Below are positions 37,039 through 46,051 of a stretch of DNA of 64,000 nt, piece after piece (position 1 is the first letter of the stretch; every line of letters starts with the position of its first letter). The notes under the pieces were generated by a model. It was given only the letters and a program-made list of their open reading frames with translations, was not told the DNA's origin and did no database searches. The stretch is from Marinilabilia rubra. GTDB lineage: Bacteria > Bacteroidota > Bacteroidia > Bacteroidales > Marinilabiliaceae. The translations under genes and the position numbers were made by a program. Location of the stretch: assembly GCF_003121985.1 (NCBI RefSeq), contig NZ_QEWP01000002.1:62001-126000 (forward strand), given 5' to 3'.

Positions 37039-37206
37039 ATCAAAAGAATAAGTAAAAGCTATTACCTATAATGAAAAACTTTTAAAAAAATGATTGATTC
37101 CTCTGCTATTCGGATCAATCTGCCAAATATCCTATTCAAAAAAGAAGACTCTTCAAAACCCTCTTTCTCCAAAACTAATGGTAAGCAAAAAGCAAAACCT
37201 CACCCC

Positions 37207-37596
37207 CTACTCTGCCTCAAAAAACTCCTTAATAGTTCCCAGGATATACTCTTCCCATCCATGAGTAATATCCCCCCATGCTTCTTCGGGGATATTGGTA
37301 TGCACCACTTCTACCTGAGCATAAGAGCGATAAGGAAATATTTTGATAGTTGCGATGGATGGCTCTTCCTGGTCTCCAAAAAACCATTCTTCCACTACTT
37401 TCTCTTGCGGCACCCTTTCCAATACCCGGCCCGAGATATCTCCCTCCCACATTGAAAACTCTCCGCCATCTGCTTCCGGCATCTCTGCAGGATAGCCGGA
37501 CCAAAGTTCAATGGTTAAAGGATTAGTGAATGCAGAATAGATATTTTCAGGCTCTGTCCTGATCTTTAATCTTGTCTTGAAGTCTTTAAGGCTCAT
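37207..37596 (-). CDS. SRPBCC/AHSA1-like START-domain protein
   Basis: A 129-residue cytoplasmic protein of the AHSA1-like group: TEPENIYSAFTNPLTIELWSG at the start, EGDISGRVLERVPQEKVVEEW in the middle, and an HGWEEYILGTIKEFFE C-terminal helix. The fold makes a hydrophobic cavity for small ligands, but individual functions are mostly unknown. It stands alone, with gaps on both sides and no operon partner. The DITHGWEEY pattern is common in this family in Bacteroidota. Confidence 0.8.
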   Translation of the reverse strand: MSLKDFKTRLKIRTEPENIYSAFTNPLTIELWSGYPAEMPEADGGEFSMWEGDISGRVLERVPQEKVVEEWFFGDQEEPSIATIKIFPYRSYAQVEVVHTNIPEEAWGDITHGWEEYILGTIKEFFEAE

Positions 37597-38000
37597 GCAT
37601 TTAATTTTTTATGCTTTCAATAAATTAATGACAATGCACAAACATAGTCAATATTTAGTGCTTTTTTAAGCTGAATCCATCATAAGTAAGCATAAAAAAT
37701 ATGCGCCAGGCACAAAAAAACCACCTGTTTCGATATTAATACGGGATTCATCTGAATCCTGATCACCATTACGTTTTAGTAAATTCATATAAAAGACAAA
37801 TTACAGTCCATTATAATCGAATTTAATTTGACTTTAGTAATAAAATGCACCGAAGAACATATCTGGTTGGTTCAAAAATTGTAGCTATTTCCCGAACCAA
37901 TCAATTACTATTCTGTTTATGCAAAATATCACACTCCTACATCCGATATTTTTTTATTTTTGCAACTCCCTGCCTTTAAAACACCGAAAAACAATTTTTT
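37597..38000. promoter_or_regulatory. Gap with possible promoter of the C69 peptidase gene
   Basis: TATTTTTG at 37955-37962 matches the TAnnTTTG -7 element about 40 bp before the next gene, with no clear -33 TTTG. Nothing else is recognisable in this 404-bp stretch. Confidence 0.35.
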
Positions 38001-39674
38001 ATGAGAAAAAAAATGAACTTAAAAGGAATTATAGCATTATTCCTTCTATCTTTTTGGTACATCAATCCGTCCCAGGCATGTACCAATATACTTGTAACAA
38101 AAAATGCATCAAAAGACGGCTCCACCTTCATTTCTTATGCAGCCGACTCACATGTTTTGTTTGGTGAGCTTTATTTCTGGCCGGCTGCAGATCATCCTGA
38201 AGGCAGTATGCTGGACATATACGAGTGGGACACCGGAAAATATCTGGGACAAATAAAACAAGTCTCGCATACATACAAGGTAATAGGCAACATGAATGAA
38301 AACCAGGTTTCTATCGCCGAAACAACCTTTGGTGGCCGCAAAGAACTTCGAGACACCACGGGCATAATGGATTATGGCAGTCTGATCTATGTTGCCCTCC
38401 AAAGAGCAAAGACAGCTCGTCATGCCATTCAAATAATGACTGACCTTGTTGAAGAATATGGTTATTACAGTTCAGGGGAAAGCTTCTCTATTGCCGACCC
38501 CGATGAAGTATGGATCATGGAAATGATCAGCAAAGGCCCCAACAACAAAGGAGCCGTTTGGGTGGCCCGCAAAATTCCTGACGGGTATATCTCAGCACAT
38601 GCCAACCAAGCTCGCATTACAACATTCCCCCTCGAGGACAAAGAAAACTGCATCTACTCACATGATGTTATCTCCTTCGCGGTAGAGCAAGGCTATTATG
38701 AAGGTAAAAACAAAAACTTCAGCTTTGCAGATGCTTATGCCCCTCTTGATTATGGCGCTATTCGTTTCTGTGAAGCAAGAGTGTGGAGCGCATTTCGCCA
38801 GGTAAACCAGAAAGAGGCAGACAAATATCAGGATTTTGTATTGGGAGAATCTACAGACAGAATGCCTCTGTTCATTAAACCAGTTGAAAAAATTGGCGCA
38901 AGAGATGTAATGAACATTATGCGTGACCATTTTGAAGGAACCCCTCTGGATATGACTAAAGATGCAGGTGCTGGTCCGTACAAAGTACCTTATCGCTTCC
39001 GGCCTTTAACCTGGGAGGTGGACAGCACTGAGTATTTTAATGAGCGTGCCATTGCCACACAGCAAACAGGTTTTTCATTTGTAGCCCAAATGCGTAACTG
39101 GATGCACGACCCTATTGGCGGCATTTTGTGGTTTGGGGTTGATGATGCCAATGCTTCGGTATACGTCCCAATGTATGCAGGTATAAACAGCGTTCCTTAT
39201 GAATTTGCTGAGGGCAACGGAAACATGCTTGAGTTTTCATGGGACGCTGCATTTTGGGTGTTCAACTGGGTTTCTAATATGTCATATCACCGGTACAGCT
39301 ATATGATCGAAGACATAAGAGAAGTTCAGACAGAGTTGGAGGATAAGTTCGCGGCGATGGGACCGGCCATCGACAACACCGCAATGACACTTTACGAACA
39401 GGATCCTGAGCTGGCATCAGAATTTCTTACAGAGTACAGCCACAATCAATCTGAAATAACTGTTGAGAAGTGGCAAAAACTGGGGCAATTCCTTATGGTT
39501 AAATATCTGGATGGCAACCTTCACCCTGAGAAAAACGGAAAATTCTTAAAGAACGAATATGGTAATCCTCATTCACCCGAATATCCCGGATACGATGACG
39601 AGTATTACCGAAATGTTGTAAAAGATGCCGGTGAAAAACTAAAAATGAAAGATTTCCCCAAAGAACAAGATTAA
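38001..39674 (+). CDS. C69 family dipeptidase
   Basis: A 557-residue secreted peptidase of family C69 (formerly U34). The signal peptide ends SQA and is followed directly by CTNILVTKNASKDGS, so cleavage exposes Cys as the N-terminal nucleophile expected for this Ntn-hydrolase family. FGELYFWPA, NQVSIAETTFGG and SFSIADPDEVWIMEMI are family motifs. It hydrolyses dipeptides with broad specificity in the periplasm. The gene stands alone and is followed by a terminator. A start at codon 5 (ATG) is also possible. Confidence 0.9.
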   Translation: MRKKMNLKGIIALFLLSFWYINPSQACTNILVTKNASKDGSTFISYAADSHVLFGELYFWPAADHPEGSMLDIYEWDTGKYLGQIKQVSHTYKVIGNMNENQVSIAETTFGGRKELRDTTGIMDYGSLIYVALQRAKTARHAIQIMTDLVEEYGYYSSGESFSIADPDEVWIMEMISKGPNNKGAVWVARKIPDGYISAHANQARITTFPLEDKENCIYSHDVISFAVEQGYYEGKNKNFSFADAYAPLDYGAIRFCEARVWSAFRQVNQKEADKYQDFVLGESTDRMPLFIKPVEKIGARDVMNIMRDHFEGTPLDMTKDAGAGPYKVPYRFRPLTWEVDSTEYFNERAIATQQTGFSFVAQMRNWMHDPIGGILWFGVDDANASVYVPMYAGINSVPYEFAEGNGNMLEFSWDAAFWVFNWVSNMSYHRYSYMIEDIREVQTELEDKFAAMGPAIDNTAMTLYEQDPELASEFLTEYSHNQSEITVEKWQKLGQFLMVKYLDGNLHPEKNGKFLKNEYGNPHSPEYPGYDDEYYRNVVKDAGEKLKMKDFPKEQD

Positions 39675-39694
39675 TATAAAAATAACAACTCATT

Positions 39695-39730
39695 AAAGGC
39701 TGTGGCATTTGTTTCACAGCCTTTTTTTTT
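39695..39730 (+). terminator. Intrinsic terminator of the C69 peptidase gene
   Basis: AAAGGCTGTG pairs perfectly with CACAGCCTTT across a 10-base loop and is followed by a run of Ts, starting 20 bp after the stop codon. Confidence 0.9.
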
Positions 39731-39841
39731 ATTCGGCTTTTTTCGTCAATACTCCCTTATCCTGAGGATTCGCGGTTGTAAAAGACTAAATTCAATTATT
39801 TGCAATTAAAGGCGCATTTACACCAGGAGTTGCTGAAAAAG

Positions 39842-39930
39842 TCAAAAGGGCAAAATTTACATGCCGCCCAATCGAAGGAGTATTGAGATACTTCAAGATT
39901 GTTGCGGTGTAGTAAATTTTGTTCTTTTGA
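39842..39930. repeat. 89-bp imperfect hairpin element
   Basis: Arms of about 26 bp (left beginning TCAAAAGGGCAAAATTTACA, right its inverse at 39904-39930) enclose a second, inner inverted repeat (CAATC...AGTAT / ATACTTCAAGATTG). The entire unit can fold into one long hairpin. It has no coding potential and may be a small mobile or REP-like element. Confidence 0.55.
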
Positions 39931-40026
39931 TTAGCCATTTTCATATAAAAATGATCCGTTAAACTTGGCTTAAGTTTATTTTTGCGTGTTTTTGGGGATC
40001 GAACCTTACCAATGGAAGATCAGGTG

Positions 40027-40105
40027 CGGCGGATTCTTTCTGGGAAAGTGGTAGAGCCGAAGCCGATCCGCCGTTTTCCCTCTGGTGGCGGATCGGAATC
40101 CGCCA
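40027..40105. repeat. Pair of REP-like palindromes
   Basis: Two GC-rich inverted repeats lie side by side: CGGCGGAT / ATCCGCCG at 40027-40073, and TGGCGGATCGGAATCCGCCA at 40086-40105. The latter is the exact inverse complement of the palindrome at 31178-31197. Confidence 0.6.
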
Positions 40106-40198
40106 GACCTAATTCGGTACAACCTTTTCAAGAGTACCAATGATGCCTTTTTTACTTTAATATGGTGACTTTGTCCTTGCAAGGCCTTGCACTATTTA

Positions 40199-40358
40199 AT
40201 CCCCAAGGGCAAAAACGCATTTTTAAACTACAGCCTCAAACTCTTGTAATGAGCTTTTAATCAATTATTTAAACCTTAACAGCTTCTGGATTAACGCTCG
40301 AATTATCAATTGGTTATGATTTATCTTAAATCTAATATAAAAATCTAACGATCTATTG
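40199..40358 (-). repeat. Dispersed intergenic repeat, copy 1 (inverted)
   Basis: Read on the minus strand it begins CAATAGATCGTTAGATTTTT and contains GATAATTCG and GGCTGTAGTTTAAAAATGCG. The copy starting at 51899 shares these parts in the same order with substitutions and gaps. A lone end (CTAACGATCTATTG) also occurs at 40709-40722. Confidence 0.5.
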
Positions 40359-40507
40359 ATATAATCAAGTGCAAATAAATTCGAGTATATTGTGAAATAA
40401 CCTTGCACTCAAGTGTTTGTGATATGGTTTAAAGTTTTAATAGCTAATAAAACATGCGTTTTTCAGCGCTCCTTACATTAAAATTTTGATAACAGGTATA
40501 GTATGGT

Positions 40508-40675
40508 CTAGTGTGACAATTACTAAATTCATTCACTAATTTCAGGCGCTTTTTTCCTTTCTGCTTCGTTGGGGCTTTTAACCATAGCTAAGGCTATGCT
40601 TTGCAAACCCCGCCTTGCATAAAGAAAAAAATCACATAAAATTCAAGTAACCCAATTTAATAAATATCACACTAG
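40508..40675. repeat. MITE-like element, copy A (168 bp)
   Basis: Ends are imperfect inverted repeats of about 22 bp beginning CTAGTGTGA. Read on the minus strand the interior has AAGCATAGCCTTAGCTATGG followed by an A-rich GAAGCAGAAAGGAAAAAAGC stretch, matching the layout of the element at 52291-52461. Too short to encode a transposase, so any movement would depend on one in trans. Confidence 0.6.
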
Positions 40676-40812
40676 CATTTATCTAATATCTATCCGAAGC
40701 TTTGGCTCTAACGATCTATTGTTTCGTAACATTTAGATTTAAAAAAACCCTGCTAACTTTGCTTCAACTAAAGAACAGTATACAAAAAAATAAAATAGTA
40801 AACCGTAAGAAT

Positions 40813-41820
40813 ATGAAACTGTCACAAATTGGCGAATTTGGATTTATCGAACGTTTCTCTAAGAACTTCGCAAACATTCCTACAGCAAACAGCAAAGGAA
40901 TTGGAGATGATTGTGCCATTCTGCCATTGGACGACAAAAATGAACAGGTCGTCACAACTGATTTATTAATTGAAGACATTCATTTTTTACGAAAGGCTAT
41001 CTCCCCATTTGACCTGGGCTATAAATCCCTGGCCGTTAACTTAAGCGACATTGCCGCAATGGGGGCACAACCTACATCATCATTTCTGTCAATTGCAATA
41101 CCAGCTGATATGGATGTTGAGTATCTTGATGAATTGATGAAAGGTTATCATGAATTAAGTAACAAATACAACGTTCCTTTGCTTGGCGGTGATACGACCA
41201 GGTCACCGGATAAATTAGTGATTAATGTTTGCGTTATGGGAAAAACAGCAAAGGGAAAATCAAGAATGAGATCCATGGCCCAACCTGATGACATTATTTG
41301 TGTAACCGGCCCTTTGGGTGATTCAGCTGCCGGGCTGAAATTAATTCTTGAAAACATTGCCGTTGAAGGAAAATCCCGGGATCTATTAAATTGGCATAAT
41401 AAACCTGAACCGGCCATCAATGAAGGACTCTGGCTGAATAAGCAAGAAGGCATAAAGGCCATGATGGATTTATCAGACGGTGTTGCCTCTGATTTGAAAC
41501 ACATCATGAAACAATCACAAGTCGGAGCGACAATCCAGCTGGAGGATGTCCCCATGTCAGAAGCCCTTATATATGCTTCAGAAAAGTACAACTGGGAACC
41601 GGAAGCATTAGCTCTGGCCGGGGGAGAAGATTACAGACTGATGGTCACTATTGACAAGACTAAATCAGAAAAAATCATAACTGAGTATAATAAACATTTT
41701 CCTTATCGTCTCTCCCCCATTGGCCGAATAACACAAGCTAAAAACGGAGAAATAGAATGGATCAAGAAAGACCGCCCCTTTGAACTAACAAAAGAGGGAT
41801 TCAACCATTTTGGCCATTAA
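40813..41820 (+). CDS. thiL: Thiamine-monophosphate kinase
   Basis: A 335-residue ThiL: GIGDDCAILPLDDK near the N-terminus, TTDLLIEDIHFLRKAISPFD, LAVNLSDIAAMGAQPTSSFLS and the GGDTTRSP segment are family motifs for binding ATP, Mg and thiamine monophosphate. It phosphorylates thiamine monophosphate to the active diphosphate in the cytoplasm. I start at 40813, since the 37 residues added by the longest frame look non-coding. TAACTTTG at 40754-40761 fits a -7 element and would give a leader of about 45 nt. Its 3' end overlaps the convergent lysE-like gene by 4 bp. Confidence 0.93.
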   Translation: MKLSQIGEFGFIERFSKNFANIPTANSKGIGDDCAILPLDDKNEQVVTTDLLIEDIHFLRKAISPFDLGYKSLAVNLSDIAAMGAQPTSSFLSIAIPADMDVEYLDELMKGYHELSNKYNVPLLGGDTTRSPDKLVINVCVMGKTAKGKSRMRSMAQPDDIICVTGPLGDSAAGLKLILENIAVEGKSRDLLNWHNKPEPAINEGLWLNKQEGIKAMMDLSDGVASDLKHIMKQSQVGATIQLEDVPMSEALIYASEKYNWEPEALALAGGEDYRLMVTIDKTKSEKIITEYNKHFPYRLSPIGRITQAKNGEIEWIKKDRPFELTKEGFNHFGH

Positions 41821-42452
41821 TAATACTCGGTTATTAACCAGAAAACAAAGGCTAAAATTACAAAAATCACAATTGCAGAACCCGCAATTTTATTAATCCA
41901 GAACAAGCGACGAAGGTTAATTTTTGAACGGAAAAGCATAACCAGTGACGTTAGTATGGTCCACCAGGTTGCAGCTCCGGCAAAAACACCTCCAATTATT
42001 ATCAAATGACCAAATATTCCGTACTCTGGTTTTAACACCCTGAAACTGGCAAAAAATGCAATAAAAAGAAATATTGCCAATGGATTACTCAGGGTAAGAA
42101 AAAATGTTGATACAAAGTCACTGACCAGGGAATGTTTCCCTGCTCTCTGTTTTCTTAATTGAATTGCCGGATTGGTCCTGAATATTTTCACCCCCAGGCC
42201 GGTAAGAATAATCACTCCGCCAAGTTGAATCCAAAGTATCTGGGACTCAATGAAAGTAACGATGTAAGACAAACTAAAACCTGCAATAATAGCATATATC
42301 GTGTCTGACATAGCCGCTCCAAAACCAGAACTAAGGCCGGAAAACCTTCCATTTTGTAATGTTCTCTGAATAACCAGAACTCCAATAGGCCCCAGGGGCA
42401 ATGAAGCTGAAAACCCCACCAGCATCCCATCTAAAAGTGTACTCCAATACAT
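41817..42452 (-). CDS. LysE/RhtB family exporter
   Basis: A 211-residue inner-membrane protein with about six helices. The N-terminal MLVGFSASLPLGPIGVLVIQ contains the PxGP-type motif of the LysE/RhtB superfamily, which exports amino acids or related small molecules. LTLSNPLAIFLFIAFFASF matches the second conserved region. It stands alone, convergent with thiL. The substrate cannot be told from sequence. Confidence 0.88.
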   Translation of the reverse strand: MYWSTLLDGMLVGFSASLPLGPIGVLVIQRTLQNGRFSGLSSGFGAAMSDTIYAIIAGFSLSYIVTFIESQILWIQLGGVIILTGLGVKIFRTNPAIQLRKQRAGKHSLVSDFVSTFFLTLSNPLAIFLFIAFFASFRVLKPEYGIFGHLIIIGGVFAGAATWWTILTSLVMLFRSKINLRRLFWINKIAGSAIVIFVILAFVFWLITEYY

Positions 42453-42607
42453 TAATCACCTTTTTTTGCACCACAAAGATTCAAAATAAGTTAAGAACAA
42501 ACACCAATAAAACTCAAATTTTTGTTAAGGTTTCTTTATCTTTGGGTAAAGACACTCAAATCACCATAAATTCATTCAATCTGTATGTCAGAAACTTAAG
42601 CCTTTCT

Positions 42608-42636
42608 CTTAACAAAAACTTAACATAGACTTAACA
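42608..42636 (+). promoter_or_regulatory. Three CTTAACA boxes with 11-bp period, possible Pho box
   Basis: CTTAACA occurs at 42608-42614, 42619-42625 and 42630-42636, exactly 11 bp apart, the spacing of direct-repeat sites bound by PhoB/OmpR-type regulators. TATGTTTG at 42668-42675 downstream fits a -7 element, which places the boxes where an activator would sit. The next gene is a phosphate transporter. Confidence 0.55.
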
Positions 42637-42705
42637 GCGTCAAAACACTTTGCAAATCAAATGCAAGTATGTTTGCGACCGAAAAATTAAACTAGACTTC
42701 AACAA

Positions 42706-44961
42706 ATGGAAACAATTTACTTAGTCCTCGTAGGTGTTTTGTTTTTACTTGCAATCTCCGACTTGATTGTGGGTGTAAGTAATGACGCCGTAAACTTCTT
42801 AAACTCGGCCATTGGGTCCCGGGTTGCATCATTTAAAGTCATCATGGTTATTGCCGCCTTAGGTGTTTTTGTAGGTGCCAGCTTTTCAGGCGGAATGATG
42901 GAAGTAGCAAGAAAAGGGATTTTCAACCCACAGTATTTTACTTTCGAGAATATCATGATCGTGTTCATGGCAGTAATGCTTACCGATGTTATTCTCCTGG
43001 ATTTGTTTAACACATTTGGTTTGCCAACTTCAACTACGGTATCCATTGTTTTTGAACTATTGGGAGCAGCCATCGGGGTAGCACTCATCAAATCAATGAA
43101 CAATCCCGACATGGTTTTGAGTCAGTACATCAACTCAGCCAAGGCCCTCGCCATCATTTCGGGAATTCTTTTATCGGTCATCATATCCTTCACTGTAGGT
43201 ATGATTGTTCAGTATATCACCCGGCTCATGTTCTCTTTCAACTTCAAAAAGAGAATTAAGTATTTTGGAGCTTTGTGGGGCGGAATTGCCATTACTGCAA
43301 TTACATATTTTCTTCTCATTAAAGGAGCCAAAAGTGCATCCTTCATGTCTGATGATCTGAAAACATGGATTATCAGCAACACCAAACTGATTATTCTTTA
43401 CAGCTTTATTTTCTGGACAGTATTAATCCAGCTACTATACTGGCTGTTTAAATTCAACATCTTAAAAGTAACTGTTCTTGCAGGAACCTTTGCCCTGGCA
43501 ATGGCATTTGCCGGAAACGACCTGGTAAACTTTATTGGGGTACCGCTTGCAGGTTTTGAATCTTTTAAAATATTCCTTGCTGAAGGAGGTAATAATCAGG
43601 ACATTCTAATGAGCTCGTTAGCTGGTGAAGTAAAAACAGAAGGTTATCTTTTGGTTATTGCCGGGTTAATAATGGTGGTTACACTGTGGACTTCAAAAAA
43701 GGCCAAGCGGGTTGTTAAAACCTCTCTGGATCTTGGACGTCAATCTGAAGGGGAAGAAAGATTTGGGTCTTCTTTCTTTGCAAGATCAATTGTACGCGGC
43801 AGTATTGCATTTTCCAATTCTGTTAATAAAGTTGTTCCGGCAAAATTAAAATCGGCTATCGATCGTCAGTTCGACAGTTCCGGTTACGAAGAGGAACGCC
43901 AGAAAATGGGTAAGGAAGCCCCTTCATTCGATGCATTAAGAGCATCAGTCAACCTGGTTGTTGCCAGTATTCTTATCTCATTTGCAACTTCCCTCAAATT
44001 GCCACTTTCCACCACATATGTTACGTTTATGGTAGCCATGGGTAGTTCGCTTGCCGACCGCGCATGGGGCCGTGAAAGTGCCGTATACAGAATTACAGGT
44101 GTTGTTTCAGTGATTGGCGGATGGTTCATGACTGCCTTCTCAGCTGCTACTGTTGCTTTTATTATGGCCAATCTTATGATGTTCGGAGGAGTATATGCCA
44201 TTGGTGCTCTGGTACTCTTTGCTGCTTTCATGGTATACCGCACACATGCTATCACCAAAAAGCAGGATTCAGAGACTAAAACCTACACAGATCTTGAGAT
44301 TGAAGAAGTAGATGGAGAAATTCTTTCTGAGAAGGTTTTAGAAAAATGCCGAACAAGCGTATCTAATGTTCTCAAAAACATTTCACGCTATTATGGTGAT
44401 TCACTTAATTACTTCGAAGCTGAAGATCGCAAAAATCTGAAAGAAACTTCGAAAGAAGTGAAATCTCTGAACAAGCAAACCAAGAAACTTAAATCTAATA
44501 TATACAACACCGTTCGTAAACTTCAGGAAGAGACAATAGACTCAGGTCTGTTTTATGTTCAGGTGGTGGATTATTTGAGAGAAACCACCAATTCCCTGAA
44601 CTTTATTACGCAGCCCTGCTTCGAACATCTCGACAATAATCACAAAGTATTTACGGATGATCAATTTGAGGAAATCAATATTCTTGAGAGCAAAGTTCGT
44701 TCATTAATCACCAAGGCCAACAGCATGATTGACCAATCGGATTTCACCAATCTGCAGGATCTTACTGATGAACAATCGAAGCTTATTGATGTAATCAAGG
44801 GATTACGCAAGAAGCAATTAAAACGCATCAAGAAAGAGAAGTCCGGAACTAAAATCAGCATGCTTTATTTATCTATACTCCATGAAACCCAAAACATGCT
44901 GTTGCACTTGATTAATCTGCTTAAAGCACAACGTGAATTCGTTGCCGCCCATAAAAAATAA
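42706..44961 (+). CDS. PiT family inorganic phosphate transporter with C-terminal extension
   Basis: A 751-residue inner-membrane transporter. The two inverted PiT signatures are visible: GVSNDAVNFLNSAIGS (residues 23-38) and FAGNDLVNFIGVPLAG (near 270), plus GLPTSTTVSIVFELLGAAIG. About twelve helices lie in the first 530 residues. The last 210 residues are soluble, helical and charged (LEKCRTSVSNVLKNISRYYG...), resembling a PhoU-like helical domain fused to the carrier. Usual PiT proteins are 400-550 residues. It takes up phosphate by ion symport. The fused domain could regulate the carrier. Confidence 0.9.
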   Translation: METIYLVLVGVLFLLAISDLIVGVSNDAVNFLNSAIGSRVASFKVIMVIAALGVFVGASFSGGMMEVARKGIFNPQYFTFENIMIVFMAVMLTDVILLDLFNTFGLPTSTTVSIVFELLGAAIGVALIKSMNNPDMVLSQYINSAKALAIISGILLSVIISFTVGMIVQYITRLMFSFNFKKRIKYFGALWGGIAITAITYFLLIKGAKSASFMSDDLKTWIISNTKLIILYSFIFWTVLIQLLYWLFKFNILKVTVLAGTFALAMAFAGNDLVNFIGVPLAGFESFKIFLAEGGNNQDILMSSLAGEVKTEGYLLVIAGLIMVVTLWTSKKAKRVVKTSLDLGRQSEGEERFGSSFFARSIVRGSIAFSNSVNKVVPAKLKSAIDRQFDSSGYEEERQKMGKEAPSFDALRASVNLVVASILISFATSLKLPLSTTYVTFMVAMGSSLADRAWGRESAVYRITGVVSVIGGWFMTAFSAATVAFIMANLMMFGGVYAIGALVLFAAFMVYRTHAITKKQDSETKTYTDLEIEEVDGEILSEKVLEKCRTSVSNVLKNISRYYGDSLNYFEAEDRKNLKETSKEVKSLNKQTKKLKSNIYNTVRKLQEETIDSGLFYVQVVDYLRETTNSLNFITQPCFEHLDNNHKVFTDDQFEEINILESKVRSLITKANSMIDQSDFTNLQDLTDEQSKLIDVIKGLRKKQLKRIKKEKSGTKISMLYLSILHETQNMLLHLINLLKAQREFVAAHKK

Positions 44962-44968
44962 ATTCTTA

Positions 44969-45008
44969 AAACGGGGCTACATATCACACACAGGATGTAG
45001 CCCCGTTT
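44969..45008 (+). terminator. Hairpin between the phosphate transporter and porin genes
   Basis: A perfect 14-bp stem (AAACGGGGCTACAT and complement) with a 12-base loop, but only a short T tract follows. It may be a partial terminator that lowers expression of the porin and lipoprotein genes relative to the carrier. Confidence 0.75.
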
Positions 45009-45035
45009 ATTACTCACTCAAAATTGTTGGAAAAA

Positions 45036-46046
45036 ATGTTTTCAGTTTTCCGAAGCATAATGCTTTTAATCGGGGTAGTTCTATTTTGTCAGTTTTCTAA
45101 TGCACAAGAGAGCAGTGACAATGAATTTACTCCTTCAGGATCGGTTTATGGTAAGATATTTACCAATTTCAACACTTCCATACAAGGTCCTGAAAAACAG
45201 ACAGCTTTTGAAGTAAGAAGAGCCTATCTGGGATATGAATATTTCATTTCTCCTGAATTTGCAGCCGAGGTGAAAATTGACATTGGCTCCCCCAATGATG
45301 CCTCTCAGTACTCCCTTTTACGCAGATTTGGCTACTTTAAAACAGCAGCCATCTACTATACACCCATGGACAACCTTGAAATCACCGTTGGTCTCCAGGG
45401 GGCAACACAATTCAAAACCCAGGAAAAGTTTTGGGGACGCCGGTATATTAAGAAATCCTTCATGGATATTTACAAGTTTGGCCCAAGTGCTGACATTGGA
45501 GTAAAGGCCGTCTGGAAATCTGATTTTTTTGATGTAGACTTTGCACTTTTTAACGGTGAAGGCTACTCCAGTCTTCAAAATGATAATACCTTTAAAGGAG
45601 CATTAGGGTTTACGGCCCACCCGATTGATGGATTGACGACCAGAATTTACGGGGATTTATCAAGTAAAATTGTTACGCAGGGAACAACCGTTCTTTTTGC
45701 AGGATATAAAACAGATAAGTTCTCTATTGGTGGCGAGTATGCATGGCATTTCAACCGCAACTTTCAGGACAATCATAATATGGAAGGTTTTTCCATCGTA
45801 GGAGACGTTTTAATTCTGCCAAAAACCCATCTTTTTGGTCGATTTGACAAGGCAGATTCGAACATTCTGAAAGGAGAATCAGTGCCCTGGAACCTGGCAA
45901 GGGATGAAACAGCAGTGACTGCCGGTATTGAATTCAGCCCTGTAAAAGCCATAAAAATTGCAGCCAACTATCAGGATAATTATCCGGCTGCCAAAAATGC
46001 AGAGGTTGTTTCTGCTTTTTACCTAAATATTCAAGCATCCTTTTAA
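45036..46046 (+). CDS. Outer-membrane porin-like beta-barrel protein
   Basis: A 336-residue protein from the ATG at 45036 (a TTG four codons earlier is possible). A signal peptide (IMLLIGVVLFCQFSNA) is followed by alternating beta strands (VYGKIFTNFNTSIQG, AFEVRRAYLGYEY, ...) and a terminal Phe (YLNIQASF) as in outer-membrane barrels. It resembles the phosphate-selective porin O/P group in overall layout. Its place 74 bp after a PiT carrier suggests a role in phosphate passage through the outer membrane; this is inference. Confidence 0.78.
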   Translation: MFSVFRSIMLLIGVVLFCQFSNAQESSDNEFTPSGSVYGKIFTNFNTSIQGPEKQTAFEVRRAYLGYEYFISPEFAAEVKIDIGSPNDASQYSLLRRFGYFKTAAIYYTPMDNLEITVGLQGATQFKTQEKFWGRRYIKKSFMDIYKFGPSADIGVKAVWKSDFFDVDFALFNGEGYSSLQNDNTFKGALGFTAHPIDGLTTRIYGDLSSKIVTQGTTVLFAGYKTDKFSIGGEYAWHFNRNFQDNHNMEGFSIVGDVLILPKTHLFGRFDKADSNILKGESVPWNLARDETAVTAGIEFSPVKAIKIAANYQDNYPAAKNAEVVSAFYLNIQASF

Positions 46047-46051
46047 ACTGA

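Noticed and set aside
40702-40812. Longer N-terminus of ThiL
   Set aside because: The extra residues precede the conserved ThiL start, and the region contains a promoter match (40754-40761).
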